Position numbers and translations under genes: made by a program. A stretch of 16,034 bases of DNA from Chromera velia (Eukaryota; Sar; Chromeraceae). Every line of letters begins with the position of its first letter. Within the stretch, counting starts at the first letter, position 1. The stretch is from the NCBI GenBank assembly GCA_018398765.1, contig JAHBMJ010002772.1, positions 1 to 16,034 of the forward strand. The letters run 5' to 3'. Shown in pieces: positions 1 through 10,859 of this stretch. The notes under the pieces are model-generated. The model was given only the letters and a program-made list of their open reading frames with translations, was not told the DNA's origin and made no database searches.

Positions 1-27
1 CCGCATATGCTTTGTTTGGGCGTGCAG

Positions 28-988
28 AGAGGCGGACTGGTCTTCCCACGTTCCTCTGTTGATGTATCAAGTGGGGAGGCTGTTCAGAGTGCCCTTCGAG
101 GAAATGCTGTTTCCGATGATCCTTGAATCGACCTACTGTCAGGTGTCCCTGTGGTCAAAGACCGCTGCACACCCTTTGCTTCGGCATGGGGGGCATGCAT
201 ATTGCTGGGCTGCCTATCTTCTGTCGGTTCGTTGGATGCTGGGTTTTCGGAAGTGGCTTCCGAGACAAGAGAACGAAACAGACTTGGCAAAGAACCTGGT
301 AACCTTCAAGCACATCAATCTCTATGTGCTTCTTGCCAGCAACGGTATTTACGGGATTGTTTACTTTCTGGCGATGTTTGATGCAATTCCTGTGGACTTT
401 GAGATGGGATTCTGGTGCTGCGGCGACGTCGTTACGAAGGGGTCGGTTCGTCGAGTAGTTGTTTCATTGAATCTTTCGGTGGTGTCTTCGTTGTTTGTTC
501 GTCACTGATATGCTTCGCCGTTCACTTTTGCGTTTGTGTGTTGCTTCTAGTTTCCATTTGTTGGTGTGCATCCTCTCATTCTGCATTCTTTTTGGTCTGT
601 TCCAGTCCTTCCGAGTGTGCACTTCCCGCATTTGTGTGTGCCTCCCTGTGTGTCTGTATCTGTCTCCCTCCACCTCTTTCTCGTTTCTTTGTGTGTTAGG
701 GGGGGCAGCGGCGGGTGGTTGGAAATTCAAAACACGGGCAGTCTTTGCTTCATTGAGTGACGCACCAGCTAAGTACTTGTATGGGGTCCCGTGTTAGCTT
801 TTGCATTCCTTCCATGAAGTCGACTTACTTTTCACTCTCATACGTCCCCTTCTTCACCAATCTTTGTCTGCCTGCCTGCCTGCCTGCCTGCCCACAGGTT
901 CCTGATGGTCTTCGTCGCCGCGATCGAAATCATCGAACGAATCACCGCAGACGCAGAAGCAAAAGAACAGATGAAGTCAACCATGCTG
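28..988 (+). other. Microbial (type I) rhodopsin domain, helices C-G, plus signalling helix
   Basis: Encoded by exons 28-441 and 898-988 (residues 1-168). Helix C begins EADWSSHVPLL, matching the bacteriorhodopsin pattern R-x-A-D85-W-x-x-T-T-P-L-L. The exon starts with the third base of a codon, A, which would complete an Arg codon (CGA or AGA) as expected at position 82. Helix G carries CCGDVVTK, with Asp (425-427) and Lys (437-439) four residues apart like D212 and K216. The Lys would form the retinal Schiff base. The two Asp are 130 residues apart (127 in bacteriorhodopsin), which argues for one continuous exon. Hydrophobic helices are visible around 195-245 and 310-385, and TFK at the start of helix F also matches. 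The D96 position is Gln, so proton pumping is unlikely. After the Lys, helix G runs on through FLMVFVAAIEIIERI into a charged helix leading to the kinase. Without the downstream domains this divergent opsin would be a weaker call. Confidence 0.8.
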
Positions 989-3654
989 GTCTGTCAGCCT
1001 GTCGATGTTTCTCTGTGTCCGTGTGTCCGTACGTGTGTCTGTCTGTCTGGCCGGCAGGCTAAGTGGTTTGCTGTACGTACGCGGTCGCAGAGAAGGGAGA
1101 ACTGATCTCGTGTATTTCAATTTCTCGCCAAATTGAGAGGACGCAGAAAAGGATAGATCCGTTCCTCTACAAGAAAGAGCTGCATCCATCCGGGCTTGCT
1201 GGGTGGGTGGGTGGGGGAAGCCGCACCATAAAGGAGGAGAAGAAATTCTGCCGCTAGCTCGCACGCAAAGACTGCCTGACTGATCGACTGAGTGACTGAG
1301 TGGCTGACTCACTGATTAACTTACTGACGCACTCACTGACTCACTGATCGATCGATCGATCGACGTCATGCATGTCCGTACAGGAACTGGAAAGCGCGAA
1401 GGCCGCAGCCCTTCACGTTGACGAGGCGAAATCCAAATTTCTCAGATTCATCTTCCACGAGGTGCGCGTCCCTCTGCACACCCTGGCAGCGAGTCTAGAC
1501 ATGCTCCAAGAGGACGTTGGGACAGGCAACAAACTGATCAACACGATGCAGTGGTCGTTGGAGATGATTCAGTCTGTGCTCAATGACGTCCTCGTGCTGG
1601 AACAGATGAAGAAACAGGTGCGTGCGTCAGTCAGTTTGGTACGTACCTCAATTTGTCTAGTGACGTTTTGGAACAGAAGGTCGGTCCTCCAACTTTTGCA
1701 GCAACCTTGAACGAAGTTCGGCTGAAGGAATTAATGGCTTTTTTTGAGGACGGTGCGTCACTTTCCGGGGTGCTTCTCTCCTGTCCTGTCCTCTCCTCTC
1801 CTCTCCTTTTCACTCCGGAGACTTTTGTCGAAGGTCTGGTCAACCCTGTGTCCGCTTCTCCTAATTATGCGCGCACATGATCGAATGCAGGTGCGGATCA
1901 TCATTCAGCCCTGCAAATTTCGTCTTCTGGACATCACGGAACGTCTGGTGAAGAGGTTTGGTCCCGGAGCTGTCCGCAAAGAGATCCGGCTGGATCACAG
2001 GGTCTTCGGACACTTCGATGAATCGATGCGGGTGATTGGGGATCAGAGAAAGTCAGTCAGTACGTGAGTCAGCTTGCTCGATCGAGCCTTCTTGGACTCT
2101 CCATTTTTCTTTCTACCAATTTTCCTCTGTTCGCCTCGCTCTGTCTTTTTTGGTTCGTTCGTCGGTTTTTTGCTCTTTCTCGCAACAGAAAAACAGGCCG
2201 CAGCTTTGAATCAGCAACAACAGAAGGAGTGGGCAGCTCCCGGTTTGCCCCGGAAGTTTGGTCGTCTTCTACGCACTGTCCTTCAAAAACACGCACGAAC
2301 AGACATGGACTTGAGCTTTCCGGGAGGGCCTCTGATCGAATTGTATGCACACTTACTTTTTGTGCTGCCTGCAGGCTGTCTCAAGCCCTCGGAAATGGAC
2401 TTTCGAATGTGAGTCTTCATGCCATGGTGCTTTTTATTTTTTTTGTATGCTGTCCTGGTGCATGGTGTTTTTTTTTTCTTTTTGTATGCCCTTCATGGTG
2501 CTTTTTTTTTTTTGTATGCCCTCCTGGTGTATGGTGCTTTTTTTTTTCTGTATGCCCTCCTGGCGGTGCTTTTTTTTTTTCTGTATGCCCTCCTGGCGGT
2601 GCTTTTTGCGGTCTCTTTTGGGTGGCATGTTCCGCTAGCGTCTGCTGAAAAAGTACACGAACGAAAGTGTACAGCAGAAGGACTGCCTGTGCCTGCATGC
2701 CTTTTTGGGGTTTCTTCTTCCAGTCCTCTGCACGGGTCTCTCCTCGAGTCACGGATGCCGCCGGATTCAAACTTCTCGAATAATTCTTCCTCCTCGGTAT
2801 TGGTTGTGGTGACTGTTTCCTCTTCCTGACCCGTTGATTCCTTTCCACGTTCTCTTTTTCCTGGCTTGGATCCCGCGGCCTCTTTGAGTCCTTTGAGTCT
2901 CTTCCGGTTGCATCTCCTCTGAATCCCTTCATGCAGGCCATCAAGTACACTCCCAAGGGTGGAACCATCGTCGTCGAAATTGCTGTGGGCACACCGGAGA
3001 AAATGACAAAATCTGTTTTCTGCTCTGGGGAAGAGGAGGACAAGGGGCTGAATCTCCCAGAAGGCCCTCAACCAGGAAGGGTGTCCCTCACAGATGACAA
3101 CACGACGGTGGTGGACTGTGTGTGGGTGACCTTCAAGGTAATTGACACAGGCGCGGGGCTGACTGCAGACCAGATTGACCTGTTGATGAAATTCGAGCCC
3201 TTCACTCAGATCGCAGGCAACGCGACAGTCAACGAGGACGCGTCTGGCCTCGGCCTCGGTCAGTCAGCACCCGGCCTGCCTGCCTGCCTGCCTGCCTGCC
3301 TGTGTGTGTGTGTGTGTGTATGTATGTATTTTGCAAGAATGGGGTACTTAAAAGCATTCTTGCACAAGCCGCTGAGAGACAAGAACGGGTTGTCCTTCCA
3401 CCGTGTCAACTGTCAGTCCATCCATCAACGCAAAATTTCATTCCAATGACAGCGAGCTCCGGAGTTGACAGGCAGAGAAAGAAAGGCTGGCGCGCTTTCG
3501 AGAGACTCTGTGTTTCTGGCTCAGCGTTTCCTTGTTGCACCTTTGTGGAAAGATCAGAGAAGCCTGCTTGGCCGCAAGCGGTTGGGGTTTTTCTGGGGTT
3601 CTGCTGACATCTCTGCTCCCTCTCTCCCGCTCTCTCGCTCTATGGCTCGCTCTC

Positions 3655-3692
<38 letters not shown>

Positions 3693-5590
3693 TGGAGACC
3701 GCAAATGCGATGCGTGTCCATGTGTGCGCACATGTGCAGGCATCGCCAGAGAAATTGTTTCCGCCCACGGAGGCAACCTGACGATGACCTCTCCCGGAAA
3801 GGGTCACGGCTGCTCGTTTGTGATCCACATGCCCTTCCAACTGGCAGACTGTGGGGCGATGACGCCGTCAGGGATAGACGCTCTGACGGAGATGGAGGGT
3901 CTGGGGCTTCTGCAGGGAATCAAAGGAGGTAAGTGAGTGAGAGAGAGAGAGAGAGAGAGTGAGTGACTGTGTCCCTCTGCTGCAAAACTGGGCCCCCTAT
4001 GTGTGAGAGTTTTGAAAAGTGCGCCTGTCTGCTCTACGGCTGTCTTTGCGCCGGCAGGAAAGAAGAAATTGATGAAGTTTTGGAAATAAACTCTCAGACA
4101 GTTAAAACACCCGCTATTCGCTTTCTAATCTGCACGAAGAGGAACCAGATGAACGGAAAAAGGCAAAAAGAAAGGACCGCCCTCCTGACCTGTGAGAGGT
4201 TCAACAAACGGAATAAGAAGAGAATGTCCTCGGGGGAAACACTTGAGTGACAACTCCTCTGGCAAAGCACTCACTCATCCTGCCGTAATTCTTGTTCTCC
4301 GTCCTTTATTTCTTCCGCTTTCCACCCTTTCTCACCTCCCTCCTCTTTCAGACCGGATCGGTGAGAAACTGCCAACGGACGCGAGGAGAAGTTCAGTGGC
4401 ATCGAATGCGGAGGTACCCTCCTCTCCTGCCATCACAAACTCCTACAGAAACCCCGCTTCTGTCGAAAAGGGAAGCCCGGCAGACGTCATTGTCGCAAGA
4501 TCTGTGGCAGCGGAGGTGCTCCAGCTGCCATCTCCCGAGGCTCAGAGGCGGGAACGGCGTCGACATCTGATTCGCATTCTCGTGGTTGATGACGACGACG
4601 ACTGCAGAGACGCAACCAGTGAGTGAGTGCGTGAGTGAGTGAGTGAATGAGTGAGTGAGTAAGAGCGTGAGTGCGTGCGTGAGTGAGTGAGTGAGAGCGT
4701 GAGTGCGTGAGTGAGCGAGTGAGTGAGTGAGCGAGTGAATGAGTGAGTGAGTGAGTGAGTGAGTGAGTGAGAGCGTGAGTGCGTGAGTGCGTGAGTGAGC
4801 GAGTGAGTGAGTGAGCGAGTGAATGAGTGAGTGAGTGAGTGAGTGAGTGAGTGAGAGCGTGAGTGCGTGAGTGCGTGAGTGAGTGAGTGGGTGAGTGAGT
4901 GAGTGGGTGAATGAACGCAGAAGCGCAGAAAGAAGCGGGCGCGAATGGGTAGACGGACATCTAAGGGTTAAAAATGCAGGAAGGAGGAAGGCAGAGAGCC
5001 TGGTAGGACTCCACACACACAAAAAACAAGTGAATGGTGCATGGGCGCCCCCGATGTGGAATGAGATGGGACAACATCTAAGGGCAGCGCTAGACCCCTC
5101 AGTTCTTCACATTTCATGCCTTCCTTCGGCAGAGAGGCCAGAATTTGATGTCTCCCCTCATGTCATGATTCAATTCGTGCAGAGGCGATGCTGGAGAGGC
5201 TGAAGTGTGCTGAGATCGGGACAGCGTGTGACGGACAAGAGGCGGTGCAGCAGGTTTTGGGGGACATGAGCTGGGACATGATTTTCATGGACAACCTGAT
5301 GCCGAGAGTGAGTGAGTGAGTGAGTGAGTGAGTCAGTCAGTGAGTAAGTGAGTGAGTGAGTGAGTGAGTGAGTGAGTAAGTGAGTAAGTGAGAGCGTGAG
5401 TGCGTGAGTGCGTGAGTAAGTAAGTGAGCAAGTGAGTAAGTGAGTAAGTGAGTGAGTGAGTGAGTCAGTGAGTCAGTGAGTCAGTGGGGGGTCGGTGGGT
5501 GGGTGGGTCATTCGTTTTGTTTGGGAGAAGAGGAGACAAGAAAGAGGGGGGGGCACAGGAACTAACAAGAAAGAAACAAGCAAACGCATG

Positions 5591-5629
<39 letters not shown>

Positions 5630-8600
5630 GCACATACATATACACACACGCACAATGGAATGTTCAGATTCTCCTTGGGAATCTGCTGGCAAGCACAGGT
5701 AGGTGACAGCAAAAGAGACACCACAAGAGCGTCTCATATCTCTGATGAACTGATCTTCGATCATGAAGACCAACCTGCTCCCACTTTCCCCTCCACGTTG
5801 GTTTCCCTCAGTGGTTGCCTACGAATTCATTCTTCTTTCATTGTTTCAACCTGCTGCAGATGAATGGAGTGACTGCAACCAAAAAGATCCGAGAGGCAGG
5901 ATTTGAGGTGGGTTGCATGACAAAAAATGGACTTTTTCTTTCCGGATAATTCATGTCGGAATGCCCTCAATTCGATCGCCCTGCAGGTTGTGGAAGAGAA
6001 GAGCAGCACCCCTGATTGCAACGTCCAGCTAGCGGCATAATTGAGAGAGAGACTTCCTCCCTGGCTGCATGTTTCCTGTCATTCTTCGTTGGCTGCGCTG
6101 ACTGACATGAGCGACTCACCCGTTGTTTTGCTGATTCCATGCACTTTTGTGCGTTTTCGAGGCAACACTTGTGGGTGCAGGAACCAGAACAGAAATACGT
6201 GATGACGATGTCATACGCAGATCCAGGCTTGCTTGCTCGCCTGTCTTCCAATCGTTTCCCCCTGCACAAACAAGCCCATGAACCAACCTAACCTGTGTGC
6301 ATGCAGGCCCCAATCCTTGCACTGACGGCCAACGTTCTGAAATCAGATCAAGACGCCTTCCTGGAGGCAAGGGCAAATGAAGTTCTCTGCAAAGGCCTGC
6401 TGAACATGAAGCTTCTCAGGGTCGGTATTTAAAATGCATTCCAAATTGGAAGGAATGTTCATCAACAACCCCCTGTGTTTGCGCCGCAGAAGTCTATACA
6501 CAATCAAGCAGACAAGAACAGAAAGAAACAACCTCCTGATGCATTAATTTCGGTTCTCTTTGGGCCTTGCCCTTCCTGCCAGGTCCTGTTGGGAATTCTC
6601 ATTTTCTAATTTTCAATCTGAGGGTTGCAAGTCAACAGCGGCTGTCTGTGTGCATGCATGTACGTTGGAAGAAAAAGACTGCTCGACCGACTGTTGGTCT
6701 TGGACCGCGACGCCCCTCAAATATTCGCTCCTCCATCGTTTCTTTTGTCTTTCGCTTTGTCCAAATTACATCCAGAGATGTATAAGTTCTTCCGACCTTC
6801 ACCATTTCCTTGATTCCCTGCATGCTTACAGACCAAAATCGACCAATACCTTCCGGGGATGATGGAGGAGTGCAAACGCAATGCGGCAGCAGACGCCAGT
6901 GCGAACGTGCCTCCGGAGAAGAGGACCGTGGAAGCACAGGGGGGGCAAGGTCAGATGCGCACACAGGCAGGCACGGAGGCGGAACTGCGGTCTAAATTTA
7001 GTCAATAGACGATTATCTGTGAGCAGTCCAAAAAGTACAATCGTGTCATCATGATTTGGGCTCCCCGATCCCTTCTTCAGAAGAGGCGACCCGCGCTGTT
7101 TGTATTTTTCTCTGTGGTTGAGGTGCATCCCCACCTCTCTCAAGTTTTAGTCCCCAGCTGCATTCTATCTCAACGACTGCATATGTGTGTGCGTGTGAAT
7201 GCAGAGACGGAAGGGAACAAGGAGGACGCGGCTGAGGAGGCCCACTTGTCTCTTCTGGATGCAACGGCGGCAGTACGAAAAGTCCAGGAGATGCTCACTT
7301 CCATGTCTGGAAGGAAAAAATCAATGGATGTATGTCAGCTAGTCGACCGACCGATCAGCCCGGGAGTTCCCTCCCTGCTTTCATTCGGAGAATGATTTTT
7401 TTTCTGCACGTAATTTTCTGTCCCACAGATCATTCCAAATGTGTGTACTTTTGTCGGGACTCTCTTCTGCCCTCACAAACCTCGGAAGACGCCCACTGGC
7501 CTCAAGTGGAAACGCGTGTGCAGGGAGAACGTTCATCTCTGTGTTTTCTGTCTTTCGCTCCTTCTTGTGAGATCCTGCAGAGACTCCCGAAGACGTTTGC
7601 TGAGGCATACTCTCTCTACTTGAAGGATTGGCAGCTGACGGCAGACAACTACAAGCTGACGGAGGAACTGCGCCAGCGTGCCAAGAGAGGGATGAAAAAG
7701 CCCTGGGTGATGTTTGTCGTTGGCCAAGAGTCAAAACTCGTCCGAGATAGCATAGAGGCCATCATGAAGGAGCTACGACTGGACCTAGTCACGGTCAGTC
7801 AGTCAGTCAGTCAGTCAGTCAGTCAGTCAGCTAGTCAGTCAGATATCCTCAGCGCAGAGCAGAGCAGAGCAGGAAGACGAACAAAAACAAGCTCAGAAGT
7901 AAGCTGTTTTCACCAAGGTAGCTATCTCGAATAGAGTCGACTCGAGGAGGTTCAAGCGATTGCATGACCATCCATCAACAAGCGTTGTTGTCGTGCAGGT
8001 TGATTTTTTGGTTAATTGTGCATGTGCGCCGCCGTGTGTTAGAGTGTCGTCACCTGCTTACCCGTTTGTTGATCTGCTTGCAGGTCGGGTCAGGAAACGA
8101 GGCTCTGGAGTACATGCGAATGGACGAACCTCTTCCAGTGGCGATGCTCCTCCAGTATAAGCTCCCTGACATGTACGCAGTGGAGTGCATCCACAAGGTG
8201 AGTGCATCGGCGAGTAGTAAATCAATGAGTGAGTGAATCAGGGAGCAAGTCAGTGAGTTGGCGAGGATAATGGGCGAAAGATGATAGATCTTTGGTGTGA
8301 CAAGATACCTGACACATGTCAAGTCTGCGTTATTCATGTCAGAGAGCGTCAGAAAAAAGAGGACCGCTTGCTTTGCGTCAACAGAGGGTTCTGAAACTTT
8401 CCTTCCGTCGACTACTTCCCGCTTCTATTCTCTCATTCTTTTCTGCCTTTCTTCCTTCATGTTTTTCTTCTCTCTCACCTCGTTATGTTGCACCTGTTTC
8501 TCTCGTCCTTGATTCTCCCCCTTCTTCCTTGCAGCTCCGATTGAACTTCATGCAGCAGATCTTGCCGACGGTCGTTTTGGCCTCCTCTGAGACACAGGTG

Positions 8601-10007
8601 GGTGCATGGCGAGGTGAGGGAGTCGGTATGTTGAGGCAATTAAGGTATACATGACTAGGGGGGGCTGGAGTGGTTCGCGTGCATTTGCATAATCTGCCTG
8701 CCTGTCAATCTGCCCCCCGTTACCCGCCCGTGTTTCCTTCCAGCTGTAGGTCTCCATGCATTCGATCGTGTAGGCATGCACCCTGATTAGAGAAGCGAAT
8801 AGTGGATGGACCCGAGTGGGGTGGAGTTCTTCAGCACAATAAACAAATCTCGAGTCTGTTTCTCCTCTGTGTGTGCACGTGCGTGTGTGTGTGTGTGTGG
8901 GTGTGTGCAGATCTCAAATGAAGTGCTCGAGTCAGGAATCAAGTCCGGCGCCTCCGACTTTTTCGTCATGCCACAGTCTGAGGTCGGTTTTCCCTCTTTC
9001 GGCCTCTCTGCCGCTCTGTCTCTTCCTATCTGTGCCTTCCTTCGTGCGATCACGCATACACGGACTGCTTGTATGCATCATCATCACGTGCCCTCGGTGT
9101 CCCACAGCAGTCTCTTTTGGGGCGATTCCTTTTTTTTGAAAGAAGTGGAATGTCTCAAGGGTCTGCATGACCAGACGAAATGCGTTTGCACATGTACCTA
9201 TTGTGATTGATTCCGTCTGTCTGTCTGTCTGTCTGTCTGTACGCAGAGGTTGTTCAAGATGAAACTCGACAGCATGATCCAGACACGTCAGATGGTTTTG
9301 AGTCTCAACTTCGACAACGCCTCCTCGAGTGATTTGCTCGAGAAGATTCTGCCCTCCTCTGTCGTCTCCCGTCTCCAAGAAGGCTGCACTCAGTTCGCAG
9401 ACTCTCACGAGGCTGTGACAATCTTCTTCTCGGACATCTCAGGGTTCACCCAGATGACCTCTGAAATCCAGACAGAGGCCCTGGTGCAGTTTCTGAATAA
9501 ATTGCTTTCCATCATGGACGGTCTCACGGACGAATTCGGGGTCTTCAAGGTCTGTCATGTCAAGGCATTAATTCTCTCCTGTTCTAGAGTGTCAAAGTGT
9601 ATGTGTGTGTGTGTGTGTGTTGAAAGTGGAACGGGAGATCAGCATGCGTGAATCGTCCCTCACGTTTTTTTGTTTTTCTCTGAAGTCCTTGTTTTACCTT
9701 CTCACTCACCAGCCACGTCAGATGGTTTTCTCTCTCAGACTTTTCATGCAATTTTCGATCCATATGTCTGTTGGCCCTCTTCTTTTGAACGGGCCTGTCT
9801 GTACAGTGTTCCCACAGGATAGCACAGGACTTGCACGCTGCTTGGAACTGCACCCATACAATCGCTTGCATGCAGGTGGAAACAATCGGAGATGCCTACA
9901 TGTGCGCATCCGGGCACGACGAAGCTCCAGACCATGCGATCCGCATGATCAGATTTGCCCAAGCAGTCAATCGAATGACCTCGCAGTCAGTCCGTCCGTC
10001 CGTCCGT

Positions 10008-10039
<32 letters not shown>

Positions 10040-10818
10040 CAACGGGCGGGCCTATCGATCTGTGGTTTGTAACTCTGAATGACAATGCTTTCGTTACTTC
10101 TCCGTTTGACAAGAAACGAAATACTGTGCCGACTTTTGGCAGAGCTCCGTCGATAGGAAGGAAGAAACAGCAAGTACAGTCCGGAATCTCAGACTCTCTC
10201 ATTGTCTCACTGACGGACTGCTCACTGACTACCAAGCTGATCCAGTGATCTGCTCCTTCTTTGGAAAGCTTGTAGGCTTCACACCGAACGAAGAGGGAAG
10301 CTGCATGTCTGTCAACTCTCTGTCTGCAGAATCACGATGCCGAACGACAAACCGTTGAAAATGCGTCTGGGGATTCACACAGGCCCTGCCTTCAGCGGTG
10401 TGGTGGGAATGAAGAGACCTCGGTTGGTTGGTTGGTTGGTTGGTTGGTTGGTTGGTTGGTTGGCTGGTTTGTTGGCTGGTTGGTTGGTTGCTTACTGCCT
10501 CGGCCTTGCGTTCCTTTGTTTGCCTCGACCTCTTTTTCCATCCATCCATCCATCCATCCATCCATCCAACCATGGTTGCTCCCTCTTGAGTTCCTTCCTT
10601 TCCTTCCTTCCCCTGCTTGAGAAAGATACTTGCTTTTGGGTGTAGATGGTGCTGGAATATGCGTGCCTCCACTTGCATGTCCACAAACTTGCCAACGAAA
10701 TGTGCTTTCATGTATGCGTACAGGTACTGCTTCTTTGGAGACACCGTGAACACAGCAGCTCGGATGGAGCAGAATGGAATTCCAGGACTTGTGCACGTCT
10801 CTCAATACACCAAACAGG

Positions 10819-10859
<41 letters not shown>

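Larger units (their letters stand above)
1384..3928 (+). other. Histidine kinase core: DHp (HisKA) and HATPase_c
   Basis: Encoded by exons 1384-1617, 1891-2051, 2375-2408, 2937-3258 and 3740-3928 (residues 169-482). The DHp helix has the H-box FIFHEVRVPLHTL. The phospho-accepting His is codon 1456-1458 and is followed by the Glu typical of active kinases. The ATP-binding domain shows GDQRKLSQALGNGLSNAIKYT (N-box, catalytic Asn at 2406-2408), VIDTGAGL (G1, Asp at 3144-3146), FEPF (F-box), GLGLG (G2) and a final GKGHG stretch. All catalytic boxes are intact, so autophosphorylation is expected. A 34-nt exon (2375-2408) carries part of the N-box. About 45 extra, mostly polar residues sit between the strand after the N-box (VVEIAV) and the strand before the G1 box (VWVTFKV). 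By analogy with algal histidine-kinase rhodopsins, this domain is driven by the opsin's signalling helix and phosphorylates the following receiver. Confidence 0.93.
4352..6949 (+). other. Response-regulator receiver domain 1 (phosphorylatable) with flanking linkers
   Basis: Encoded by exons 4352-4618, 5183-5307, 5860-5907, 6307-6420 and 6832-6949. A polar linker of about 70 residues (4352-4572) joins the kinase to the domain. The receiver starts at RILVVDDDDDCRD (acidic pocket). It has the phospho-acceptor Asp in MIFMDNLMPRMNG (codon 5290-5292), the switch Thr in ALTAN (6325-6327) and the conserved Lys in LCKG (6391-6393), with Gly where Pro usually follows. It ends in a helix around TKIDQYLPGMMEE. 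All residues needed for phosphorylation are present, so it is the likely acceptor from the adjacent kinase. Exon 12 then turns into an Ala/Glu-rich, probably disordered linker. The short exon 5860-5907 is bounded by clear GT-AG sites and restores the canonical MPxMNGxxATxxIR motif across the junction. Confidence 0.92.
7695..9290 (+). other. Degenerate (pseudo-)receiver domain upstream of the cyclase
   Basis: Encoded by the end of exon 7581-7793, then 8084-8197, 8535-8597, 8911-8982 and the start of 9247-9549. The receiver-like plan is clear: strand 1 VMFVVGQESKLVRDSI, then GSGNEALEYM, strand 3 VAMLLQYKLPDMYAVECI, strand 4 TVVLASSE, and GIKSGASDFFVMP with a final helix. The chemistry is lost. 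The acidic pair after strand 1 is Gly-Gln. The phospho-acceptor Asp is Gln (8153-8155, in LLQYKLPDM). The conserved Lys before Pro is Met (8968-8970). A Ser remains at the switch Thr position. The domain is therefore unlikely to be phosphorylated and probably acts as a structural or dimerisation adaptor between receiver 1 and the cyclase. Its position matches the receivers that sit before cyclase domains in other hybrid systems. Confidence 0.82.

Noticed and set aside
1677-1752. Protein-like open stretch in intron 3 (GPPTFAATLNEVRLKELMAF) with an AACAG acceptor and a GTGCGT donor, considered as an exon
   Set aside because: It is 76 nt long, so including it between two phase-0 exons would shift the kinase frame. 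Direct splicing from 1617 to 1891 keeps the frame and gives normal kinase spacing.
2189-2342. Open stretch in intron 4 (with QQQQKEWAAPG in one frame) considered as a cassette exon
   Set aside because: The frame that looks protein-like does not match the phase-2 upstream exon, and its end phase does not match the next exon. Skipping it yields the canonical GDQRKLSQALGNGLSNAIKYT motif.
2417-3071. Minus-strand Lys-rich repeat ORFs around 2417-3071
   Set aside because: They are antisense to the intron 5 minisatellite and to kinase exon 2937-3258.
4393-5022. Long minus-strand open frames of Thr-His-Ser-Leu repeats
   Set aside because: They are the complement of the GTGA satellite, whose units contain no stop on that strand. 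There is no non-repeat coding content.
7205-7793. Hpt phosphotransfer domain in the linker
   Set aside because: Helical, but there is no His in an Hpt-like motif; the only nearby His (in EEAHLSLL) lacks the usual HxLKG context.
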